Below, in pieces: positions 57,755 through 64,000 of a stretch of 64,000 bases of DNA (positions are counted from its first letter, which is position 1; every line of letters begins with the position of its first letter). The stretch comes from Streptomyces sp. A2-16 (lineage in GTDB: Bacteria > Actinomycetota > Actinomycetes > Streptomycetales > Streptomycetaceae), in assembly GCF_018128905.1 (NCBI RefSeq), contig NZ_CP063808.1, positions 8,556,001-8,620,000 of the forward strand, read 5' to 3'. The notes beneath the pieces were generated by a model, which was not told the origin of the DNA, searched no databases, and was given only the letters and a program-made list of their open reading frames with translations. Position numbers and translations under genes: made by a program.

Positions 57755-58245
57755 GCCCGGCTGAAACGCAGGCTCTCGCCGAGGGCGCCGGCGCGCCACA
57801 GGTCGTTGCAGCCCTCGGCCAGGGCGTCCAGGCCCTCGACCACCTGACCCCACACGATGCCCGGCACCCAGCCGACGTCGCCGTTCAGGAGCAGGTTGTT
57901 GCGTTCGTAGAACAGGGCCAGGTCGACGACGGTCGTGCCGGCGCGGACCTCGCGGTCGTAGCCGTAGGACTTGGTGCCGAGTTCGGCGCCCGCGAAGGAG
58001 AAATAACAGAGATCTCCGGGAATCGGGGTAACTGTCGGATTTTCCAGAGGTGGTTCCGATTCTGCGAAAGGTGGGAAAAGTGCGTAGATCTCGTTGCGTG
58101 CGTACTTCGCGTGGTAGACGTCACCGGCGAGCGGGAGGGCATCCCATACGGCCGCACAGGTGATCGGCGCCCGATCGTCCAGGAGCTTTGCCGTGGCGGT
58201 GATTCCCCGCTTGACCAGCGAGACTTCGATGTAGCGGTCAGCCAT
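57751..58245 (-). CDS. DUF3830-like small protein associated with solute importer
   Basis: A 164-residue protein with beta-rich, cyclophilin-like character (YHAKYARNEIYALFPPF, then GDLCYFSFAG). It resembles DUF3830 proteins, known mostly from neighbourhoods of amidases and amino-acid-type transporters. It is divergent from ehuB with a 97-bp gap and convergent with the amidase, so it sits at the centre of the presumed catabolic module. Whether it is an enzyme or a binding protein is unknown. Confidence 0.72.
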   Translation of the reverse strand: MADRYIEVSLVKRGITATAKLLDDRAPITCAAVWDALPLAGDVYHAKYARNEIYALFPPFAESEPPLENPTVTPIPGDLCYFSFAGAELGTKSYGYDREVRAGTTVVDLALFYERNNLLLNGDVGWVPGIVWGQVVEGLDALAEGCNDLWRAGALGESLRFSRA

Positions 58246-58342
58246 GCACTCCATGGTCCCCCGCCGGTCAAGAGGGCCTCGGTGGAAAACGGGGCTCAAA
58301 TCGATCTGCATAAGTCGCATCCGGTCGGGTAGCCGCGCCGCC

Positions 58343-59248
58343 ATGGCTCCACCACTGGAACATGGCGAACACATATCCGGGACCACCCGCCGGTCGCTGC
58401 TCGCGGGGGTCGCGGCGCTCGGCGCGCTGGGCGCCGCGGGCTGCTCACGCGTGGCCACCGCCTCGACCTCGGGCGGCGGTGAACTGCTCGACCGGCTCAG
58501 GGCGGCAGGTGTCGTACGGCTGGGAATCGCGGGCGAGATCCCCTTCGGATACATCGACAAGAACGGCGACCTGACCGGTGAGGCGCCGGAACTAGCGAGG
58601 GTCATATTCAAGCGGCTCGGGGTGGACAAGGTGCAGCCCGTGCCGACCGAGTTCGGCTCGCTCATTCCCGGGCTGAATTCGCAGCAGTTCGATGTCGTGG
58701 CGGCCGGGATGTATGTCACGCCGGAACGCTGCGAACAGGTGATCTTCGCCGATCCCGACTATCAGATGCTCGATTCCTTCATCGTGCGCAAAGGAAATCC
58801 AAAAGGTCTTCACAACTACAAGGACGTCGTCGAGAAGAAGGCGAGGTTCGCCACCGGTACCGGCTATGCGGAGATCGGGTACGCCGTCGAGGCGGGGTAC
58901 AAGGAGAGCGACATCCTGATCGTTCCGGATCAGGTCGCCGGGCTGAACGCCGTGGAGGCGGGCCGCGTCGACGTGTTCGCCGGGACCGCGCTCACCACCC
59001 GTGAGGTGGTGAAGAAGTCGGCCAAGGCGGAGGCGACGAAGGCCTTCACCCCGACCGTGGGCGGCAAGCCGCACGTCGACGGGGGCGCCTTCGCGTTCCG
59101 CCGGACCGAGACGAACCTGCGGGACGCCTTCAATGCCGAGCTGCGGAAGCTGAAGAAGAGCGGGGAGCTGTTCCGGGTCCTCAAGCCCTTCGGGTTCACG
59201 CAGGCCGAGATGACGGACCTGACCGCGAAGGAGCTCTGCGGCGGATGA
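58343..59248 (+). CDS. ehuB: Ectoine-type ABC transporter substrate-binding lipoprotein
   Basis: A 301-residue amino-acid-type solute-binding protein. Twin arginines (TRRSLLAG) and a lipobox LGAAGC with Cys34 show a Tat lipoprotein. The body has the family 3 binding fold (RLGIAGEIPFGYIDKNGDLTGEAPELAR, QFDVVAAGMYVTPERC, GTGYAEIGYAVEAGYKE). The order binding protein, two permeases, ATPase resembles ehuBCDA for ectoine and hydroxyectoine, but the ligand here could be another small amino-acid derivative. It overlaps ehuC as ATGA. The start at 58343 gives a standard signal. Confidence 0.83.
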   Translation: MAPPLEHGEHISGTTRRSLLAGVAALGALGAAGCSRVATASTSGGGELLDRLRAAGVVRLGIAGEIPFGYIDKNGDLTGEAPELARVIFKRLGVDKVQPVPTEFGSLIPGLNSQQFDVVAAGMYVTPERCEQVIFADPDYQMLDSFIVRKGNPKGLHNYKDVVEKKARFATGTGYAEIGYAVEAGYKESDILIVPDQVAGLNAVEAGRVDVFAGTALTTREVVKKSAKAEATKAFTPTVGGKPHVDGGAFAFRRTETNLRDAFNAELRKLKKSGELFRVLKPFGFTQAEMTDLTAKELCGG

Positions 59249-59940
59249 CCTCCGGACTCTGGGAACTGGTGTTCAAGGGCATCTGGACGACCGTCCAGCT
59301 GCTGTTCTTCAGCGCGATCCTCGCCGCCGCCGTGTCCTTCGTGGTCGGCGTCCTGCGCACCCACCGGATGTGGATCGTCCGCTTCCTCGCGGGCTTCTAC
59401 ACCGAGGTGTTCCGTGGGACCTCGGCGCTGGTGATGATCTTCTGGGTGTTCTTCGTGCTGCCCCCGGCCTTCGGCTGGCAGCTGGTGCCGATGTGGGCGG
59501 GCACGCTCGCGCTCGGGCTGACCTACGGGGCGTACGGCTCCGAGATCGTGCGCGGGGCGCTGGGGGCCGTCGACCCGGCGCAGCAGGAGGGCGGGATCGC
59601 GCTGAGCTTCACGCCCTGGCAGCGGCTGCGGCTGATCCTGCTGCCGCAGGCGGTGCCGGAGATGATCCCGCCGTTCTCCAACCTGCTGATCGAGCTGCTC
59701 AAGGGCACCGCGCTGGTGTCCGTGATGGGCATGGGCGACCTGGCCTTCAGCGGCAACCTGGTGCGGCTCGCGCTCCAGGAGAGCGCCGGGATCTACACGT
59801 ATCTGCTGCTCATCTACTTCGTGATCGCCTTCCTGCTGACCCGGCTGATGCGGGGTCTGGAGAAGAAGCTCAAGGCGGGGGTCGGCAAGGCGCCCACCCG
59901 TGAGGTGAAGGTGCCCGAGCCGGTCGGAGGTGGTGTCTGA
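59245..59940 (+). CDS. ehuC: Amino-acid-type ABC permease (EhuC-like)
   Basis: A 231-residue permease of the HisMQ type with about five helices and the coupling motif GALGAVDPAQQEGGIALSFTPWQ near residue 105. It overlaps the binding-protein gene by 4 bp and the next permease by 1 bp (TGATG). Confidence 0.87.
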   Translation: MTSGLWELVFKGIWTTVQLLFFSAILAAAVSFVVGVLRTHRMWIVRFLAGFYTEVFRGTSALVMIFWVFFVLPPAFGWQLVPMWAGTLALGLTYGAYGSEIVRGALGAVDPAQQEGGIALSFTPWQRLRLILLPQAVPEMIPPFSNLLIELLKGTALVSVMGMGDLAFSGNLVRLALQESAGIYTYLLLIYFVIAFLLTRLMRGLEKKLKAGVGKAPTREVKVPEPVGGGV

Positions 59941-60590
59941 TGGAGTGGGACTGGAGCGCCGTGAGCGACTTCATGCCGCAGTTCTGGGACGGTCTGCTGG
60001 TCACCCTCCAGGCCCTCGCGCTCGGCTCGCTGATCTCCTTCGCGCTCGGACTGGTGTGGGCGCTGCTGATGCGCGCCCCCTCACGCTTCGTGCGCTGGCC
60101 GGTCGGGGTGGTCACCGAGTTCGTGCGCAACACCCCGCTGCTGGTCCAGCTGTTCTTCCTCTTCTACGTGCTGCCCGAGTGGGGCGTGACCCTCTCGGCG
60201 CTGGCCACCGGTGTCATCGGGATCGGGCTGCACTACTCGACGTACACCATGCAGGTCTACCGGGCCGGTATCGAGGCGGTGCCGGCCGGCCAGTGGGAGG
60301 CGGCGACGGCGCTGAACCTGCCGCGGGTGCGCACCTGGCAGGTGGTGATCCTGCCGCAGGCGATCCGCCGGGTCGTGCCGGCCCTCGGCAACTACGTGAT
60401 CTCGATGCTCAAGGACACGCCGATGCTGATGGTCATCACGGTCCTGGAGATGCTCGGTGAGGCGCGGCTGTTCGCCCAGGAGCACTTCCAGTTCACCGAG
60501 CCCCTGACCGTCATCGGGGTGGCCTTCATCGTCATCTCCTATCTGGCCTCCCTTCTTCTGCGATCCCTGGAGCGACGTCTTGTCCGCTGA
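59940..60590 (+). CDS. ehuD: Amino-acid-type ABC permease (EhuD-like)
   Basis: A 216-residue permease with five helices, the family signature VRNTPLLVQLFFLFYVLPE and the coupling loop YRAGIEAVPAGQWEAATALNLP. Forms a heterodimer with the upstream permease. The following ATPase gene starts inside its last codons. Confidence 0.87.
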   Translation: MEWDWSAVSDFMPQFWDGLLVTLQALALGSLISFALGLVWALLMRAPSRFVRWPVGVVTEFVRNTPLLVQLFFLFYVLPEWGVTLSALATGVIGIGLHYSTYTMQVYRAGIEAVPAGQWEAATALNLPRVRTWQVVILPQAIRRVVPALGNYVISMLKDTPMLMVITVLEMLGEARLFAQEHFQFTEPLTVIGVAFIVISYLASLLLRSLERRLVR

Positions 60591-61377
60591 CACTCCCCTC
60601 ATGAAGGAACCCGACGCGAACACCAACCCGCCGGTGGACGGCAGCGAGCTGATCCGCTTCGAGGACGTGACCAAGCGCTTCGGGTCGAACACGGTCCTGG
60701 ACCGGCTGAACTTCTCGGTCGACTCCGGCAAGCACGTGACGCTGATCGGCCCCTCCGGGTCCGGCAAGACCACGATCCTGCGGATGCTGATGACCCTGAC
60801 CAAGCCCGACGAGGGCACGGTCACCGTGGGCGGGGAGAAGCTGTTCCCGGCGCCGGAGAAGCAGCTGCGCGAGGTCCGCAAGAAGATCGGGATGGTCTTC
60901 CAGCAGTTCAACCTGTTCCCGAACATGTCGGTCCTTCGGAACATCACCGAGGCCCCCGTCACCGTCCTCGGAATGTCCAAGGACGAGGCGGAGGCACGCG
61001 CGCGTGAGCTGCTCGACCTGGTGGGGCTCGCCGACAAGGCCGACGCCCGGCCGACCCAGCTGTCCGGCGGGCAGCAGCAGCGGGTGGCGATCGCGCGGGC
61101 GCTGGCCATGCGGCCGCGGGTGCTGCTGCTCGACGAGGTGACCTCGGCGCTCGACCCCGAGCTGGTCGCCGGCGTCCTGGACGTGCTGCGGGACATCGCC
61201 CGCACCACCGACATCACGATGCTCTGCGTGACCCACGAGATGAACTTCGCGCGGGACATCTCCGACCAGGTCCTGATGTTCGACTCGGGCCGCATCATCG
61301 AGTCGGGCCCACCGGAGCGGATCTTCAGCGAGCCCGAGCAGGACCGCACCCGGGAATTTCTCAGCGCGGTTCTCTGA
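60580..61377 (+). CDS. ehuA: ABC transporter ATPase (EhuA-like)
   Basis: A 265-residue ATPase. Walker A is GPSGSGKTT near residue 60, the Q-loop is in GMVFQQFNLFPN, the signature is LSGGQQQR, Walker B is VLLLDEVTSALD and the switch His is in VTHEMNFA. The TTG at 60580 has GGAG upstream and overlaps ehuD by 11 bp; an ATG at 60601 would remove 7 residues. Unlike the two sugar systems in this window, this importer has its own ATPase. Confidence 0.93.
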   Translation: MSADTPLMKEPDANTNPPVDGSELIRFEDVTKRFGSNTVLDRLNFSVDSGKHVTLIGPSGSGKTTILRMLMTLTKPDEGTVTVGGEKLFPAPEKQLREVRKKIGMVFQQFNLFPNMSVLRNITEAPVTVLGMSKDEAEARARELLDLVGLADKADARPTQLSGGQQQRVAIARALAMRPRVLLLDEVTSALDPELVAGVLDVLRDIARTTDITMLCVTHEMNFARDISDQVLMFDSGRIIESGPPERIFSEPEQDRTREFLSAVL

Positions 61378-61429
61378 CGACAAGAAGTGAACGGTGTTCA
61401 ACCTTCGAGGTCCCGGACCCGGGTCATGT

Positions 61430-61447
61430 CGCTGGCATATGCCAGCG
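61430..61447. promoter_or_regulatory. 18-bp palindrome CGCTGGCATATGCCAGCG upstream of the IclR gene
   Basis: A perfect palindrome between ehuA and the IclR-family gene, 151 bp before the latter's start. Its core is shared with the palindrome at 46799. Probable operator of the IclR protein or another dimeric regulator. Confidence 0.6.
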
Positions 61448-61597
61448 TGTCAGCGCCCCTGCTGAGAGGCCCGGGCCGGGGACGGAATCTCGCCAACAGC
61501 CGCTCACTGCAACCCTTTTGCCGGTTATCGTGGAGGGGATCGCTGTCTGGATTACGGCCCAGTAGTAGTGCGTCCGAGCGAGCGCAGGGGGAACACC

Positions 61598-62356
61598 GTG
61601 GCGCTGAAGCACGAACCGACCGCGCCGTACCACTCGGCCCAGGACGCGCTCCGCGTCCTGGAGACCGTGGCGCGGCACACCGCCGGAGTCACCGACACCG
61701 AACTGGCCCGTACCACCGGCCTCGACCCGGAGCGACTGACCGCGCTCCTGAGGATGCTGCGCCGCGAGGGGTACGTCGAGCAGGTCGCCGACGGCGCGTA
61801 TGTGACGGGGGACGCCCTGACCAGGCTGACCTCCGTCCAGGACCGTGACGAGGCGCTGCGCGACCAGCTCCAGCGCACCCTCGACGAACTGCGCGACTCG
61901 ATCGGCGCGGCCGTATACATCAGCCGGTACGTCGACGGCGAGGTCACCATCGCCCAGTACGCCGACGGTCCCGCGACCCCGGCGGTCAACGAGTGGGTGG
62001 ACTTCCGCTCCTCCGCGCACGCCACCGCGCTCGGCAAGAGCCTGCTCAGCCAGCTCGACCACAACGGCCGCCGCGACCATCTCTCCCGGCACCGCATGAC
62101 CCGCCTCACCTCGCGGACCATCACCAACGACAAGCTGCTGCTCTCCCGCCTGGAGACCCAGCCGCCGACGGTCCCCCACCTCGACCTCCAGGAGTACGCG
62201 GTGGGCACGGTGTGCGCGGCGGTGCCGATCACCGCGGGGTCGTCGGTGGGATGCCTCGCGCTGTCGCTCCCGGTCGAGCAGGCGCACCGCCTGCGGCAGG
62301 CGACGGACCGGTTGAACCGGGGGGCGGCGCCGGTTCTCCTGTCCCTCGCGATCTGA
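61598..62356 (+). CDS. IclR-family transcriptional regulator
   Basis: A 252-residue regulator. An N-terminal winged HTH (SAQDALRVLETVARHTAGVTDTELARTTGL and on) is followed by the IclR effector domain (HATALGKSLLSQL, then YAVGTVCAAVPI). The GTG at 61598 with AGGGGGA upstream is chosen; a GTG at 61568 would add 10 residues without a ribosome-binding site. It lies downstream of ehuBCDA in the same direction and probably controls the catabolic module. Confidence 0.9.
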   Translation: MALKHEPTAPYHSAQDALRVLETVARHTAGVTDTELARTTGLDPERLTALLRMLRREGYVEQVADGAYVTGDALTRLTSVQDRDEALRDQLQRTLDELRDSIGAAVYISRYVDGEVTIAQYADGPATPAVNEWVDFRSSAHATALGKSLLSQLDHNGRRDHLSRHRMTRLTSRTITNDKLLLSRLETQPPTVPHLDLQEYAVGTVCAAVPITAGSSVGCLALSLPVEQAHRLRQATDRLNRGAAPVLLSLAI

Positions 62357-62427
62357 AGCACACCGCGCCGCCCGCGAGCCCCTCCGTGGGCCCCTTGGCG
62401 TGGTCAGAAGCACCCCTCAGGACCGGG

Positions 62428-62433
62428 TAGTAT
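62428..62433 (+). promoter_or_regulatory. Promoter -10-like element of tRNA-Lys copy 2
   Basis: TAGTAT, 42 bp upstream of the tRNA. No clear -35 hexamer at the optimal distance. Confidence 0.4.
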
Positions 62434-62475
62434 TTTCTCGTCGCCAGCCGCCGAGAGGCGGACGGCGAGAGTCAT

Positions 62476-62549
62476 GCGCCGCTAGCTCAGTTGGTTAGAG
62501 CAGCTGACTCTTAATCAGCGGGTCCGGGGTTCGAGTCCCTGGCGGCGCA
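62476..62549 (+). tRNA. tRNA-Lys (anticodon CTT), copy 2
   Basis: 74 nt, base-for-base identical to the copy at 47482-47555, with anticodon CTT at 62510-62512 and no encoded CCA. The upstream regions of the two copies differ, so they are independent genes. Confidence 0.97.
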
Positions 62550-62554
62550 CTTCG

Positions 62555-62586
62555 GAAGGGCCTCTCGTGGGAGCGAGAGGCCCTTC
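62555..62586. terminator. Terminator after tRNA-Lys copy 2
   Basis: A perfect 13-bp stem (GAAGGGCCTCTCG / CGAGAGGCCCTTC) with a 6-nt loop, 5 bp after the tRNA. Confidence 0.92.
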
Positions 62587-62654
62587 GATGTTTACCCGCG
62601 CACCGACGAGAACGACGGCCGGGGGTCTGGGGGTCGCCCCCCAGAAGACACAGC

Positions 62655-62688
62655 ATCAGCGGGTCCGGGGTTCGAGTCCCTGGCGGCG
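62655..62688 (+). repeat. 34-bp copy of the tRNA-Lys 3' end: attachment-site-like remnant
   Basis: These 34 bp are identical to positions from the anticodon stem through the acceptor of tRNA-Lys (copy 2), but no 5' half is present. A degraded copy of the tRNA terminator follows (about 62697-62728). It is either the far att site left by an excised integrative element or a local tandem duplication. Confidence 0.88.
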
Positions 62689-64000
62689 GACCGGTGCGGG
62701 GCCATTCGTGCGAGCGAGACGCCCTTCGGTGTTGTGGGGTTCGTATGCCGTGCTGCCCGGTGGGCGCCACCACACCGGGTCGGTGCATTCGGTGCCCTCC
62801 TTCCGCAGCAGTGCTCGGTGGATCTTGTTCGTGGCCGTGACCGGTATCCGGTCCACCACCCGCACGTACCGGGGCGCCATCTTCGTCCCGAGATCGGGCT
62901 GGGCGGTCAGGAAGTCCGCGAAGGCCACCGGATCGAAGGTCCCCGCGATCGTGGCCATCACCTGGTCCCCGGTCACCGGGTCGGGCACCGCGTACACGGC
63001 GACGGCCACCGCCCCCTCGTAGCGCGCGAGGATGTTCTCGATCATCGCCGCGGCCAGGTTCTCGCTGTCGACGCGGATCCTGTCGTCGGTGCGTCCGGCG
63101 AAGTAGAGGTAGCCGTCGGAGTCCCGGCAGAACAGGTCACCGGTCCAGTACCACCCCTCCCGGCGCCGCTCCGCATCCGCCTCCGCGTTGCGCCAGTACC
63201 CCTCGAAGGGGTTCGGGCCCCTGTTCACCAGCTCACCTATCGCCTCGTCCCCGTTCAGCAGCCGCCCGGCCGGATCGAACACCGCCGGCGGACACTCCGC
63301 ACACGTCTCCTGATCCAGTACGACGAGCCCCGGCCCCGCCCGACCGACCGCGCCCCGCGGAGTCCCCGGCGTCCACTGGATCGCCGCGCCACCCTCGGAG
63401 GACCCGTACCCCTCCACAAGGCGCACCCCGAACCGCCGCTCGAAGGCCGCCGCGTCCACGGCCCCCGCCTCGGTGCCGAAACCGAGCCGCAGCGGGTTGT
63501 CCCGGTCGTCCTCGCGCTCCCTCGTGGCCAGGACGTACTGGATCGCCCGGCCGACATAGGTGAAGTACGTCGCCCCGTACGCGCGCACGTCTGCCAGGAA
63601 CCCCGAGGCCGAGAACCGCCGCCTGAGCGCGACGCCCGCCCCCGTCGCCAGCGCGGGCGCCCAGTCGGCGATCACCGCGTTGCCGTGGAACATCGGCATG
63701 CAGATGTAGTGCACCCCGTCCGGGCCGAGCCGGAACTGCTCGGCCAGCGAGCGCCCGGCGGCGGCCAGCCGGCCCTGGGAGCAGAGCGCGGCCTTGGGGG
63801 CGCCGGTGGATCCGGAGGTGAAGTAGAGGAGAAGACGGTCGTCCGGGGTGGCGCGGAAGGCGTCCGGTTCGGCACCGGCGTAGGGCGCGAGCAGGGTGTC
63901 GTACTCCTCGGTCCCGGCCACCAGGAGGCGGACGCCGGGCAGGTCGAGACCCCGCAGCAAGGGGAGCCGGGCCGGTTCCGTGATCAGCAGGCGGCACTCG
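62656..64000 (-). CDS. AMP-dependent acyl-CoA synthetase/ligase (5' end outside window)
   Basis: At least 447 residues of an ANL-superfamily adenylating enzyme; the frame is open to the end of the window. The AMP site is YFTSGSTGAPKAAL, then GYGSSEGG, the hinge region DLFCRDSDGYLYFAGRTDDRIR and the catalytic lysine region TATNKIHRALL. These fit a fatty-acyl- or carboxylic-acid-CoA ligase. The last ten residues and stop are the complement of the tRNA-Lys remnant, so the C-terminus was probably altered by the rearrangement there. Confidence 0.85.
   Translation of the reverse strand, partial: ECRLLITEPARLPLLRGLDLPGVRLLVAGTEEYDTLLAPYAGAEPDAFRATPDDRLLLYFTSGSTGAPKAALCSQGRLAAAGRSLAEQFRLGPDGVHYICMPMFHGNAVIADWAPALATGAGVALRRRFSASGFLADVRAYGATYFTYVGRAIQYVLATREREDDRDNPLRLGFGTEAGAVDAAAFERRFGVRLVEGYGSSEGGAAIQWTPGTPRGAVGRAGPGLVVLDQETCAECPPAVFDPAGRLLNGDEAIGELVNRGPNPFEGYWRNAEADAERRREGWYWTGDLFCRDSDGYLYFAGRTDDRIRVDSENLAAAMIENILARYEGAVAVAVYAVPDPVTGDQVMATIAGTFDPVAFADFLTAQPDLGTKMAPRYVRVVDRIPVTATNKIHRALLRKEGTECTDPVWWRPPGSTAYEPHNTEGRLARTNGPAPVRRQGLEPRTR

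Noticed and set aside
62495-62788. A 97-residue minus-strand frame with two PPGTRTPDPL segments
   Set aside because: The peptide is the antisense of tRNA-Lys and of its 3' remnant, a well-known false protein; it is useful only because it displays the duplication.

Overview
The window is a piece of a Streptomyces chromosome. Codons are extremely rich in G/C at the third position, many genes start with GTG or TTG, stops and starts overlap as ATGA or GTGA, and it carries actinomycete hallmarks: a desferrioxamine cluster, AdpA with a TTA codon, oligoribonuclease, a CebR cellobiose system and a CdgA-type GGDEF/EAL protein. From memory, the gene order matches the S. coelicolor interval from desE to beyond cdgA. 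It looks like core chromosome with some remodelled patches, not a phage or a large island.

Layout. 1-6314: siderophore genes (end of desE, a siderophore-interacting reductase, then desABCD behind a 19-bp iron box). 6331-13054: a strong terminator, a zinc-finger/ricin-like membrane protein, a DUF4429/SHOCT-type protein, a purple acid phosphatase, a small gene and glmS. 13054-16547: universal stress protein, small membrane protein, adpA and orn. 16623-18682: tRNA-His, then a divergent LysR/dehydrogenase pair. 18780-25020: cebR, cebEFG and bglC with two CebR boxes. 25088-32801: a cysteine-rich membrane protein and a leftward galactoside operon (binding protein, two permeases, GH36 and GH42). 33004-36571: a secreted chitinase and a two-component pair. 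36670-41942: a spermidine-synthase-like protein, two divergent regulators, a phosphatase and a PAP2 membrane protein.

41839-45985 is the most unusual part. It is a tight three-gene operon: a RecB-type nuclease with a Cas4/AddB-like four-cysteine pattern, a 541-residue protein of unknown fold, and an Upf1/Dna2-like SF1 helicase. It looks like a helicase-nuclease machine divided into separate polypeptides. Downstream are decaying copies of the helicase 3' end, a small HTH-like protein, an octamer repeat, a PrimPol-like protein and tRNA-Lys.

47626-62356: an M6-type protease, cdgA, a flavin monooxygenase, a repeat-rich membrane protein, and then a probable catabolic module. The module has two Asp/Glu-racemase-superfamily enzymes, a D-2-hydroxyacid dehydrogenase, an amidase, a DUF3830-like protein, an ectoine-type ABC importer (ehuBCDA) and an IclR regulator. 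The right end has a second identical tRNA-Lys, followed by a 34-bp copy of its 3' end and a damaged copy of its terminator, abutting a truncated acyl-CoA synthetase gene.

Themes: iron, cellulose-sugar, galactoside and amino-acid-like solute uptake are clustered around developmental regulators (AdpA, Orn, CdgA). Neither sugar importer encodes its own ATPase. Three separate loci (cebR, the helicase gene, tRNA-Lys) carry partial duplications of their own 3' ends.
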